DNA of 27,742 nt from an uncultured Psychrobacillus sp. Lineage in GTDB: Bacteria; Bacillota; Bacilli; Bacillales_A; Planococcaceae. A model generated the notes under the pieces. That model saw only the letters and a list, made by a program, of their open reading frames with translations, was not told the origin of the DNA and searched no databases. The DNA lies in contig CAKQHO010000036.1 of the NCBI GenBank assembly GCA_934234185.1, positions 1 to 27,742 of the forward strand, written 5' to 3'. Below, one piece after another: positions 15,450-25,175 of the stretch (position 1 is its first letter; each line of letters opens with the position of its first letter). Made by a program: the position numbers and the translations under genes.

Positions 15450-18400
15450 ATGAAAGATAGTAAGATAATTCGTCAAAAAACCTTTAAAGCTGCTATCGCT
15501 ACTACAGTTGCAGCTGGTTCACTTGTAGCGGCTATGCCAGCAGTTAATGTTGCACAAGCGCAGGAGGTATCCTTTAAAGACGTAAAAGTAAATCATCATT
15601 TTTATGAGGCAGTAAAAAGCTTAACTTCAAGAGGAATTATTAGTGGATATGAAGACGGGACTTATAGACCTGGAGAAAATATTACAAGAGCTCATGCCGC
15701 AAAAATTATTGCTTTAGCTTTAAATCTGGATACGAAAAACGTAAAAGATCCTGGTTTCAAGGACATTAGCAAAAGTCATCCTTATTATGGTTACATTGCA
15801 GCCTTAGTAGATGCAGGAATTATTAAAGGATATGAGGACAATTCATTTAAACCAAATGGCAATTTGACTCGTGCACATATTGCGCAAATGCTAGTTGAAG
15901 GCTTTGGCTTAGAAGAACAAAAGCTATCATCTGATCTACCTTTTCATGATATCAATGGAAAACAATGGTTTGCAGATTATATTCAAACCCTATACTTCCA
16001 CAATATTACTACAGGGAAAACAGCAGTTACCTTCCAACCAAATGCATATGTAACTCGTGGCCAATTAGCTTCCTTTGTACACAGAGCAGAGACATCCGTA
16101 CAACAAAAAGCAGTGGAAGTCATTGACATTGCGAATAATGAAGTGAAATTATCTAATGGCACTTTTGTTTTAAGTGAAAATATGGAAGACCTTTTCAACA
16201 TAACAAACCTTTCAGCATTAAAGGGAGCAAAAGTAAGCTACAAAGTTAATGCAGATCAAAAAATAGAAATTACTTCCTTAGAGATTACTGCTAAAGGAAC
16301 TGAAAAAGAACCAATCGTATTAGCTGGAAAAAATTCTACGTTTAATGGCAATATAAAAATCAGCACTGACTATGTATCTATAAAAGATTTAACAGTAAAA
16401 GGGAAAGTATCTGTTCCAGCTAAATCATCGACTGCAAGTACGAAAGCGGTAGCTGCTACAACGTCAACTATTTTATTTACAGACGTAAAGCTAGATGAAT
16501 TAATTGTAGAAAAAGCAGATACATTAGTTGAATTTAAAGGACAAGCGACTGTAGGACAGCTAGACATTGCAACTGCAGCACATATTAAAGCTGGTAATGC
16601 AGTGACAATCTCTAAAGTAAACCTTTTAGCAGGTGCTAGCAAAGTTACGTTGGATGTCAATATTGACGTGTTGAACATCGTGTCGACTAACACCAAAATT
16701 ACATTAGGGAAAAATGTAAGAGTTAATAATATTATATTACCAGCAGGAATTCAAGCAAAAGACATTATTGAAAACTATGAAAGTGTAAAAGAAAATATTA
16801 AAAATGTTGGAGGAACTCCTAATCCAGATGCTCCAGCACCAGCTCCAGGTGGAGACTATAATCCTCTTCCAGCAGAAGGATTTAAGTTATCCTTAATGCA
16901 CTTTAATGATACTCATGCACAACTAGACAATGCAGCGAAGCGTGTAACTGCTGTAAATGAAGTGCGTGCAGCTAAGCCTGATGCATTACTGCTTGATGCA
17001 GGAGATGTTTTCTCAGGTACTCTCTACTTTAATGAGTTTAAAGGGCAAGCGGATTTAGAAATCATGAACCTTCTAAAGGTTGATGCAATGACATTTGGTA
17101 ACCATGAGTTTGATCTAGGAAGCTCACCAGAAGGTCATAAAGCATTAGCAGATTTTATTAAAGCAGCAAACTTCCCGTTTGTTTCTGCAAATGTTGATTT
17201 TTCAAAGGATGAATTATTTACAGGATTGTTTAATACAAAAATTTCGACAAGCCCTGAAAAAGCAAATATTTACTCAGGAATTGTCAAAGAAGTTAACGGC
17301 GAAAAGGTCGGAATCTTTGGATTAACAACGGCTGAGACAGAATATATTTCTAGTCCGGGAGAAATAACATTCTCCGATTATATTGCAGATGCGAAGAGAA
17401 TGGTAGCAGAGTTTGAGAGCATGGGGGTAAATAAGATTATTGCCCTTACTCATATCGGTTATGATGACAACCCGGCAGTGGACAATGACATAGAGCTTGC
17501 AAAAGCTGTAGAAGGCATTGACGTAATCGTTGGTGGACATAGTCATACAACACTTTCAAGTCCTGTAGTTATTAAAGAACACGCAGACCCTACGGTTATC
17601 GTTCAGGCTGGACAATATGCTGAAAACCTTGGCACATTAGACCTTACCTTCAGTAAAGATGGAAAAGTGATCGAACACCAAGGAAGCCTGATCAAGGTTG
17701 CCGACAAAGCAGAAGATCCAGAAGCAAAAGAGATTCTGAAAAAATATGCAGACAGAATTGAAGATATAAAAAATGAAGAAACTGGCGCTATAGCAACAGC
17801 TGCATTAGAAGCTCCAAGAAATCCTGATAATAGTGTTCGTAAAAACGAAGTACCTATCGGGAACTTGATTACAGATGGAATGTTAAACAAAGCAAGAGAG
17901 TACGATAAAGACGTAATTATGGCTTTCCAAAATGGCGGAGGAATTCGTGCGGGTATTAACGCAGGACCTATTACTGTTGGTGAAGTAATCACAGTACTTC
18001 CATTTGGTAATACACTAGCAACAATGAGTCTAACAGGTGCTGAAATTAAAGAAACGTTTGAAATTAGCTTAAAAGAGCTTCCAGATCGTGAAAATGGAGG
18101 ATTCTTACATGTTGCTGGAGCGAAGGTAGTGTATGATTCTACGAAGCCAGCTGGAAGTCGTGTAAAATCTATTTCCTACAAAACGGCTGACAACACGTAT
18201 GTACAATTAGAAGATAATAAAACATACAAAGTGGCAACAAACGCGTTCACTGCGAAGGGTGGAGACGGCTTTACAGTACTAGGAAAAGCTTATGCAGAAG
18301 GTCGTGTAACGGATCTTGGTCTTTCTGATTGGGAGAATTTCCGTGATCATTTAGTTAGCCTAGGTACAGTGGAACCAAAATTAGAAGGCCGCATTGTGGA

Positions 18401-20216
18401 TGAACAAAGTGATTTCGAACTATCTTTAATGCACTTTAATGATACACATGCACAGCTTGATAATGCTGCAAAACGTGTAACAGCGGTAAATGAAGTTCGT
18501 TCACAAAAACCACATGCTTTATTATTAGATGCTGGTGATGTATTCTCTGGTTCCCTTTATTTCAACGAATTTAAAGGACAAGCAGACCTTGCATTTATGA
18601 ATTTGATGAAAGTGGATGCGATGACATTCGGTAATCATGAGTTTGACCTAGGAGATTCTGCGGAGGGGCATAAGGCTTTAGCTGATTTCATTAAAGCAGC
18701 TAATTTCCCATTCGTATCTGCGAATGTTGATTTTTCACAAGACGAGCTATTTACAGGTTTATTCCAAACAAAGATTTCTGAAAACCCGGAAAAAGCAAAT
18801 ATTTATTCAGGAATTGTGAAAGAAGTAAACGGCGAAAAAGTTGGTATCTTCGGTTTAACAACTGCTGAGACTGAATATATTGCTAGCCCAGGCAAGGTTA
18901 CTTTTTCTAACTACATCGAAGATGCAAAGAAAATGGTAGCGGAATTTGAAAAAATGGGAGTAAACAAAATTGTTGCTCTAACCCATATCGGTTATGACGA
19001 TAACCCAGCAGTGGACAATGACTTAGAGCTTGCGAAGGCTGTAAAAGGAATTGACGTAATTGTTGGTGGACACAGTCATACAACTTTAGCTACACCAGTA
19101 GTAGTAGGCGAAAACGATGAGCCAACAATTATTGTGCAAACTGGACAATATGCCGAAAATCTAGGAACTTTAGATATTACCTTTGACAAGGATGGTAAAA
19201 TCACAGGTCATGCTGGAAAGCTTATCAATGTAGCAGAGAAAGCAGAAGACCCAGAAGCAAAAGAGCTTTTGAAAAAGTATGCTGACAAAATTGAAGAAAT
19301 TAAAACAACTCCTTCTGGAGCTACTGCAGAAAAAGCATTAGAAAATCTTCGTAATCCAGATAATAGCGTTCGTAAAAATGAAACACCACTTGGAAATCTA
19401 ATTACTGATGGAATGCTTGCAAAAGCAAAACAATACAACAGTAAAGTTATCATGGCATTCCAAAACGGTGGGGGTATCCGTGCTGCAATTGACGCTGGTC
19501 CTATTACAATTGGTGAGATCCTATCAGTACTTCCTTTTGGAAATACATTAGCAACAATGGAGCTATCAGGAGCAGAAATTAAAGCTGCATTTGAAATTAG
19601 CTTAAAAGAGCTTCCAGATCGTGAAAACGGAGGATTCTTGCATGTAGCTGGTGCAAAAATTAAATATGATTCAACAAAACCAGTTGGGGAAAAAGTTGTT
19701 TCTATCTCTTATGAAGAAAATGGTTCATACATTGCCATTGAAAACGACAAAATGTACACAATTGCAACAAATGCCTTCACTGCAAAAGGCGGAGATGGCT
19801 TCACAGTATTCGAAAAAGCGTATAAAGAAGGAAGAGTGACAGACTTAGGCCTTTCTGATTGGGAAAACTTCCGTGATCACTTAGTGAGCCTAGGAACAGT
19901 AAATCCTAAGGTAGAGGGAAGAATTGTAGACGTTTCTAAAACTGGTGGCGGTGAAATACCTGGAGGCAATATTCCAGAAGCTGATTTCTCAGGTACTCCT
20001 CAAGCTCCTAAAGTATACAACGGAAATGTGACTGTATCAGTAGCAAACGTTGCTACTTTACAAAACGTAGAAATCAAAGGAAACCTTACAATCACAGGAG
20101 ATGCAGACGAGCTTACTCTTTCTAACATTATTGTCCAAGGTGATTTAGACCTTTCTGGTTTTGATGGAGATGCTACTTTGGAAAATGTAACTGTAATCGG
20201 TGAAACTATTTATTAA
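15450..20216 (+). CDS. SLH-anchored double 5'-nucleotidase (two UshA/YfkN-type units)
   Basis: Predicted 1588-aa surface enzyme. Start at 15450: AGGAGGG 6 nt upstream, then a signal peptide ending AQA-Q at residue 37. Three SLH domains (41-92, 101-153, 163-213) should bind it to the wall polymer. A beta-rich region (about 225-460) and a Pro/Ala linker follow. Then come two complete nucleotidase units, residues 478-988 and 989-1493, 511 residues apart. Each has the metallophosphatase motifs FNDTHAQ, DAGDVFSG, FGNHEFD, LTHIGYDDN and VGGHSHTT, and the substrate domain motifs NGGGIRA, LPFGNTL and KGGDGF. About four residues in five match between units by eye; both look catalytically intact. It should release phosphate and nucleosides from nucleotides, and possibly act on cyclic or nucleotide-sugar substrates. 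The 95-residue tail (VSVANVATLQNVEIKGN...) is beta-repeat-like, of unknown role. Confidence 0.92.
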   Translation: MKDSKIIRQKTFKAAIATTVAAGSLVAAMPAVNVAQAQEVSFKDVKVNHHFYEAVKSLTSRGIISGYEDGTYRPGENITRAHAAKIIALALNLDTKNVKDPGFKDISKSHPYYGYIAALVDAGIIKGYEDNSFKPNGNLTRAHIAQMLVEGFGLEEQKLSSDLPFHDINGKQWFADYIQTLYFHNITTGKTAVTFQPNAYVTRGQLASFVHRAETSVQQKAVEVIDIANNEVKLSNGTFVLSENMEDLFNITNLSALKGAKVSYKVNADQKIEITSLEITAKGTEKEPIVLAGKNSTFNGNIKISTDYVSIKDLTVKGKVSVPAKSSTASTKAVAATTSTILFTDVKLDELIVEKADTLVEFKGQATVGQLDIATAAHIKAGNAVTISKVNLLAGASKVTLDVNIDVLNIVSTNTKITLGKNVRVNNIILPAGIQAKDIIENYESVKENIKNVGGTPNPDAPAPAPGGDYNPLPAEGFKLSLMHFNDTHAQLDNAAKRVTAVNEVRAAKPDALLLDAGDVFSGTLYFNEFKGQADLEIMNLLKVDAMTFGNHEFDLGSSPEGHKALADFIKAANFPFVSANVDFSKDELFTGLFNTKISTSPEKANIYSGIVKEVNGEKVGIFGLTTAETEYISSPGEITFSDYIADAKRMVAEFESMGVNKIIALTHIGYDDNPAVDNDIELAKAVEGIDVIVGGHSHTTLSSPVVIKEHADPTVIVQAGQYAENLGTLDLTFSKDGKVIEHQGSLIKVADKAEDPEAKEILKKYADRIEDIKNEETGAIATAALEAPRNPDNSVRKNEVPIGNLITDGMLNKAREYDKDVIMAFQNGGGIRAGINAGPITVGEVITVLPFGNTLATMSLTGAEIKETFEISLKELPDRENGGFLHVAGAKVVYDSTKPAGSRVKSISYKTADNTYVQLEDNKTYKVATNAFTAKGGDGFTVLGKAYAEGRVTDLGLSDWENFRDHLVSLGTVEPKLEGRIVDEQSDFELSLMHFNDTHAQLDNAAKRVTAVNEVRSQKPHALLLDAGDVFSGSLYFNEFKGQADLAFMNLMKVDAMTFGNHEFDLGDSAEGHKALADFIKAANFPFVSANVDFSQDELFTGLFQTKISENPEKANIYSGIVKEVNGEKVGIFGLTTAETEYIASPGKVTFSNYIEDAKKMVAEFEKMGVNKIVALTHIGYDDNPAVDNDLELAKAVKGIDVIVGGHSHTTLATPVVVGENDEPTIIVQTGQYAENLGTLDITFDKDGKITGHAGKLINVAEKAEDPEAKELLKKYADKIEEIKTTPSGATAEKALENLRNPDNSVRKNETPLGNLITDGMLAKAKQYNSKVIMAFQNGGGIRAAIDAGPITIGEILSVLPFGNTLATMELSGAEIKAAFEISLKELPDRENGGFLHVAGAKIKYDSTKPVGEKVVSISYEENGSYIAIENDKMYTIATNAFTAKGGDGFTVFEKAYKEGRVTDLGLSDWENFRDHLVSLGTVNPKVEGRIVDVSKTGGGEIPGGNIPEADFSGTPQAPKVYNGNVTVSVANVATLQNVEIKGNLTITGDADELTLSNIIVQGDLDLSGFDGDATLENVTVIGETIY
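16881..19928 (+). repeat. internal tandem duplication of the nucleotidase unit (1533 bp)
   Basis: Unit 1 begins at 16881 and unit 2 at 18414. Protein identity is high while third codon positions differ widely, so the duplication is not recent overall. Some patches are nearly identical in DNA, for instance about 45 bp near 18060-18105 and 19600-19645, suggesting occasional gene conversion. Confidence 0.88.
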
Positions 20217-20225
20217 TCCTTACTA

Positions 20226-20250
20226 AGAGCCTTCTTATTAAGAAGGCTCT
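20226..20250 (+). other. hairpin without T-run between nucleotidase and nuclease genes
   Basis: AGAGCCTTCTT (20226-20236), a 3-nt loop and its perfect complement (20240-20250) follow the nucleotidase stop. CCAAATC follows instead of a T-run, so full termination is unlikely. It may protect the upstream message or allow partial read-through into the nuclease gene, 73 nt after the nucleotidase stop, which has no clear promoter of its own. Confidence 0.65.
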
Positions 20251-20289
20251 CCAAATCATAGAAATCCCTACTAAAGGAGAATTGTCTAC

Positions 20290-23200
20290 ATGAGTAAAAG
20301 GAATTGGAAGAAGTATTTAAATGGCTTCTTATCAGCTGGGTTAATTGCCGGTTTAATTATCCCGTCAATGCCATCAAAGGCACTTGCAGTAACGAATGCA
20401 TCAGATTTAATTATTTCGGAATATGTTGAGGGGTCTGGAAACAATAAAGCTATTGAATTATATAACGGCACTGGTGCAACCCTAGATTTGTCTAGCTATT
20501 CAGTAGAGTTATATGCCAATGGAAAAACAGCTGGTCCTGCCACTTTAAAACTGTCTGGAACATTAGAGGATGGTAAAACACTTGTCATCTATAATGGACA
20601 AGGAAACAATGACTTAAAAGCGAAGGGTGACCTTTTAAATAATAATGTTACTGCTTTTAACGGGGACGATGCCATTGTTTTAAAGAAATCTAGTGAAGTA
20701 GTTGACTCCTTTGGACAACTTGGATCAACTACTAAATGGGGAGAAAACGTTACCTTAGTTCGTAAAGCATCTATTACATCTGGAGATAAAGTTACGAGTG
20801 ATACCTATGATGTAAGTGCTGAATGGCTGACTTACCCTATCGATACATTTGATTACCTAGGATCTCACACAATGGATGGATCCAATCCAGGAGAACCAGG
20901 TGAACCAGGAGAACCTGGTGATCCGGGGGACCCAGGTAATCCTGAGCCACCAACAATTCTAACTCTTGCTGAAGCTCGTCAAAAAGCAATCGGAGAGATA
21001 GTTACTATTAAAGCGGTAGTTGCTGCAAATTTAAAAAATACAGTTTCCGTACAAGATACAACTGCTGGGATTGCAGTGCGTCCATCTAACTTGCCGGCTA
21101 AGGTTGGCGATGAGGTAACTGTAACAGGTAAGCTCGCAGACTATAAAGGGCTTCTTCAATTAGATGGAGCAACGCTCGTTGAGAAAAAAGAAAACGTTGG
21201 CGCACCAGCTGCTAAAGAAGTAACAGGAGCAGAAGTGACGGAAGAGAACGAGTCTTTATTAGTTGTCGCAAAAAATATTACGCTAACTTCTGTAAGTAAT
21301 GGTAACTACAAAGCAACTGACGGAACATCTACTTTCGTGGTTCGTGACGAAAATAGTAACCTAGGGTTAGAAGTTGGAAAAACGTATGAGTCTATTACAG
21401 GTATCATCCAACAATTTGACGCAGATTATCAAATTATTCCTCGTTCAGACGCGGATATCGTAGTAGACAGCTCTATCCTACAGCCAGTAACTGCTACTCC
21501 AGACGGTGGGACATTCGTTGGAGGGACTACTGTTACTTTATCTACAAGTACGGCGAATGCAACAATCCACTACACATTAGATGGATCAGATCCAACGAAG
21601 GATAGCGCAGTATACACGACTGCTATTGAAGTTAAAAAAGATACAACTATAAAAGCGGTTGTGATTACAGCTGATGGAAAAGTAAGCGAAGTAAAAACGT
21701 TCGAATATAAAATTACGGATAGCCTGCAAATCCATGATATTCAAGGTGCAGGACATGTAACTCCTTTTGACAATCAAACAGTAGAAGGAATTCAAGGAAT
21801 TGTGACGTATGCATTTACATTAAGTGGAGCTTACTATTATACAATTCAAACACCAGACCATTTAGCAGATAACAATCCACATACATCTGAGGCCATTCTT
21901 CTTTATAGTGGAACAAAGTCTTGGCCAATCCAAGTGGGAGATCTTGTTTCAGTGACTGGTAAGGTAAGTGAATATGCGTATGATGGATATGCAGATCGTA
22001 ATACTACTGACCTAAAAACAACACAAATTAACGTACGCAATGATCAAGGTGGAAATGTAACGGTTGTGCAAAAAAATGTAGAATTACCAAAACCGATTAT
22101 CCTTGATGAGTCTAACATTGATTTCAATCACATCGACGATGACTATTTAAAAGTTTTTGATCCAGAGTCAGATGCAATCGATTTCTGGGAAAGCATTGAA
22201 GGTATGCGTGTGGAGGTTGGAAATGTGAAAGCTGTTTCTCCTCAAGAGCACGGGGATCTAATTACTTTATTAGAAGATGAGCCAACAAACACACTTCACG
22301 GTGGAGTACTTTACGAGGAAAATAACCAAAATCCAAATCGTATTCATTTCCGCTTAGAACCAAATGGTGACGCTCGTAATTTTGAGGTGGCTACTGGAGA
22401 CACATTTGACGGTCCTATTACAGGAGTTGTTGGTTACTCATACCAAAACTTCAAAATCTATGTGAATCTTAATGAAATGAAGGCAAAGCATACAAAAGGT
22501 GAAGCAAAGCCTGAGAAAACAACGATTGTAAAAGCAGAAGATAAATTAACTATTGCTTCTTATAACCTAGAAAACTTCTCGAACAACAAATCATCCACTT
22601 CTGATGATAAAGCTCGTAAATTAGCTAGAGCAATCGCAGGAGATATGCAAAACCCTGATATTGTTGGGGTAACAGAGGTACAAGATAATAACGGTGAGTC
22701 AGCAGGAGATTCTAAAGCTGATCAAAGCTATAAACGATTAATCGATACCATCAAAGCTGCTGGCGGGGTAGAGTATAAATACGTAAACATTGACCCAGTC
22801 AACAATGCAGACGGTGGGGCACCAAATGCGAACATCCGTGTAGGCTTCTTATATAACCCAGCACGAGTATCATTAACAGAGGGTGTGCCAGCTGGAAATG
22901 CTACAACTGCTGTAGGCTATGAAAATGGAAAGTTAACAGTGAATCCAGGTCGTATTGATCCAACAAACGAAGCTTTCAATAGCAGCCGTAAGCCACTTGC
23001 TGCTCAATTTGACTTCAAAGGGGAAAGCGTAATCGTTATCGCTAACCATTGGAACTCAAAATCTGGAGATACACCGTTATACGGTTCTATCCAACCACCT
23101 AAGTATGATAGTGAAGTACAGCGTCAAAAAATTGCTCAAATTGTTTATGGATTTATTGAAGATGTAAAAACAAAAAATCCTGATGCAAATATCGTTTCAC

Positions 23201-24840
23201 TTGGTGACTTCAATGATTATCAATTCTCTAAGGCATTGAGAATCCACGAGGGTACTTTGATGAAAAATATGATTAATGAAGCAGCTGATGCAGATCGCTA
23301 CACATATTTATATCAAGGGAACTCACAAGTACTAGATCATATTTTAGTATCTAAAAATCTAGAGACAAAAACAAAAATAGATATTCTTCATATTAATGCT
23401 GACTTTACAGATATGGCTGGTCGTGCAAGTGACCATGATCCAGTAATGGTTCAAATTGATATGAAAGCTGAGGATGAAGTGACTCCAATCACTCCAGAAA
23501 AAGCTTATGTCTATAAAAACTTCAAATCGAAAAAGCTTACTATTACAAAGCCAAGTGTTTCTATTACACTTGATGATAAATCTGTCATTTCAGAAGGTGT
23601 GTTCTTCACTGGAGAATATGCAGAGTTCCACGGAGAAGGCTTTGCTACACATTCAGTAAACGTGAAACCTGCAAAGGCAGGAGCAATCCTAGACTTTAAA
23701 GGAACAAACGTGAAGAAAGTAACTATTGATGGAACAAATGTAAAAGAAATTCGCGGTGCAGAAAATGTACAAGAATTTGAATTTATCAACGGAGCGAGTG
23801 CAAGCTCTATTAAAATCACCAATTCAAAAGGGGAACCGATTACGGTTCCTTCTTTACCTGGTGAAAACCAAGCACCAATCGTAACGAAAAAGATTGAAAA
23901 TCAATCTGCAAAAACAGGCGAAACAATTTCTATTTTGTTAACTAATCACTTTGCAGATCCTGAGAAAAAAGCGTTAACTTTTACTTCAACACTGGGTACA
24001 ATTGAAGGTAACGTGTTAAAGCTAAACTTAGAAAAAGGTAATCATGTAGTTGGTGTAACTGCTAGTGATGGAGAAAAAAGTGTAACGACAAGCTTCAGTG
24101 TGGTGGTAACAGCAGAGAGCAGCCCAACGGATGCATACTATAAGGATGCGTTTGGTTTAGAGGGAGATGCTTTAAAAGCCGCTCTTCATGAAATCATTGA
24201 TGGACATAAAGAGCTTTCTTATGATCAAGTTTGGGAAGCACTGCGCCAAACTGATGAAGATCCACAAAACAAAAACAATGTGATTTTATTTTACTCAGGT
24301 GTTTCGCGCTCTAAAACTGCTAATGGCGGGAATGTAGGGCAATGGAACCGTGAGCATACATGGGCAAAGTCCCACGGTAATTTTGGTACATCAAAAGGGC
24401 CTGGAACAGATATTCACCATCTTCGTCCCACAGATGTTCAAGTAAACTCCTCTCGTGGAAACTTAGATTTTGATAATGGCGGAAGCCCAGTAAGTGGCTG
24501 TGACGGATGTAAAAAAACAAACAGTTCATTTGAGCCACCAGATCGTGTAAAAGGCGATGTTGCTCGTATATTATTCTATATGGCTACACGTTATGAAAAA
24601 GGCGACAAAGTGGACCTAGAGTTGAATGAGAAATTAAATAACGGCTCAAACCCTTATCACGGAAAGCTATCTGTTTTATTAGAATGGCACAAACAAGATC
24701 CAGTGGACGAGTTTGAACGTAATCGCAATGATATCATCTTCTCAATCCAAGGAAATCGCAATCCGTTTATCGATCACCCAGAATGGGTGAATGCTATTTG
24801 GAAGAAAACAACTTCCGCTTTATACTACAAAGCATCTTAA
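20290..24840 (+). CDS. secreted double nuclease: EEP domain plus endonuclease I domain
   Basis: Predicted 1516-aa exported protein; AAAGGAGA 9 nt before the ATG, signal peptide ending ALA at residue 33. In order: lamin-tail domain (about 34-195), a GEPGEPGDPG linker (201-222), an OB-like/YhcR-type domain (223-395), a chitobiase C-terminal-like domain (396-475), a second OB-like region (480-745), and an EEP nuclease (752-1056) with SYNLENF, VTEVQDN, ANHWNS, LGDFND and SDHDPV. Then come a beta region, an Ig/cadherin-like domain (1193-1277) and an endonuclease I domain (1282-1512) with NREHTWAKSH (His 1356) and IHHLRPTDVQVNSSRGN, as in BsnA/EndA. Both nuclease sites look intact. It has no SLH domain, LPXTG or C-terminal membrane anchor, so it is probably released or held by other contacts. 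Likely degrades extracellular DNA/RNA, feeding the neighbouring nucleotidase. Exact domain limits are approximate. Confidence 0.9.
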   Translation: MSKRNWKKYLNGFLSAGLIAGLIIPSMPSKALAVTNASDLIISEYVEGSGNNKAIELYNGTGATLDLSSYSVELYANGKTAGPATLKLSGTLEDGKTLVIYNGQGNNDLKAKGDLLNNNVTAFNGDDAIVLKKSSEVVDSFGQLGSTTKWGENVTLVRKASITSGDKVTSDTYDVSAEWLTYPIDTFDYLGSHTMDGSNPGEPGEPGEPGDPGDPGNPEPPTILTLAEARQKAIGEIVTIKAVVAANLKNTVSVQDTTAGIAVRPSNLPAKVGDEVTVTGKLADYKGLLQLDGATLVEKKENVGAPAAKEVTGAEVTEENESLLVVAKNITLTSVSNGNYKATDGTSTFVVRDENSNLGLEVGKTYESITGIIQQFDADYQIIPRSDADIVVDSSILQPVTATPDGGTFVGGTTVTLSTSTANATIHYTLDGSDPTKDSAVYTTAIEVKKDTTIKAVVITADGKVSEVKTFEYKITDSLQIHDIQGAGHVTPFDNQTVEGIQGIVTYAFTLSGAYYYTIQTPDHLADNNPHTSEAILLYSGTKSWPIQVGDLVSVTGKVSEYAYDGYADRNTTDLKTTQINVRNDQGGNVTVVQKNVELPKPIILDESNIDFNHIDDDYLKVFDPESDAIDFWESIEGMRVEVGNVKAVSPQEHGDLITLLEDEPTNTLHGGVLYEENNQNPNRIHFRLEPNGDARNFEVATGDTFDGPITGVVGYSYQNFKIYVNLNEMKAKHTKGEAKPEKTTIVKAEDKLTIASYNLENFSNNKSSTSDDKARKLARAIAGDMQNPDIVGVTEVQDNNGESAGDSKADQSYKRLIDTIKAAGGVEYKYVNIDPVNNADGGAPNANIRVGFLYNPARVSLTEGVPAGNATTAVGYENGKLTVNPGRIDPTNEAFNSSRKPLAAQFDFKGESVIVIANHWNSKSGDTPLYGSIQPPKYDSEVQRQKIAQIVYGFIEDVKTKNPDANIVSLGDFNDYQFSKALRIHEGTLMKNMINEAADADRYTYLYQGNSQVLDHILVSKNLETKTKIDILHINADFTDMAGRASDHDPVMVQIDMKAEDEVTPITPEKAYVYKNFKSKKLTITKPSVSITLDDKSVISEGVFFTGEYAEFHGEGFATHSVNVKPAKAGAILDFKGTNVKKVTIDGTNVKEIRGAENVQEFEFINGASASSIKITNSKGEPITVPSLPGENQAPIVTKKIENQSAKTGETISILLTNHFADPEKKALTFTSTLGTIEGNVLKLNLEKGNHVVGVTASDGEKSVTTSFSVVVTAESSPTDAYYKDAFGLEGDALKAALHEIIDGHKELSYDQVWEALRQTDEDPQNKNNVILFYSGVSRSKTANGGNVGQWNREHTWAKSHGNFGTSKGPGTDIHHLRPTDVQVNSSRGNLDFDNGGSPVSGCDGCKKTNSSFEPPDRVKGDVARILFYMATRYEKGDKVDLELNEKLNNGSNPYHGKLSVLLEWHKQDPVDEFERNRNDIIFSIQGNRNPFIDHPEWVNAIWKKTTSALYYKAS

Positions 24841-24847
24841 AATAACC

Positions 24848-24883
24848 AAGACCTGACTCTATAGAGGAGTTGGGTCTTTTTTT
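24848..24883 (+). terminator. Rho-independent terminator after the nuclease gene
   Basis: AAGACCTGACTC (24848-24859) pairs with GAGTTGGGTCTT (24867-24878), with two G-T pairs and a 7-nt loop, followed by a T-run. Downstream, 24884-25175 is AT-rich and gene-free; it holds a weak AACAGAT/ATCTGTT inverted repeat (24949-24977) and no clear promoter. Confidence 0.88.
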
Positions 24884-25175
24884 GGAGAGAAGAAGACCGG
24901 TATTACCTTATATTTTGAGTATAGTGAGAAAAGAAATTACGTTAAAAAAACAGATGATTTATCATTTTTTATCTGTTATATTTATATAAAATAGGAACTT
25001 TTTGTAAGAAAATTATTATATTCTTTTATGTAATAGATTACTAATCATTAGCATATATATGGAAATGATGCCGTAAAAAAAGTTTATTTTAACGAAAGAA
25101 AGGATGCGATTTTTATAAAGCGATAGAAAGAGGACAAACCACAGAGCGAAATTAAAAGAAAGAAGGAAAATTTTT

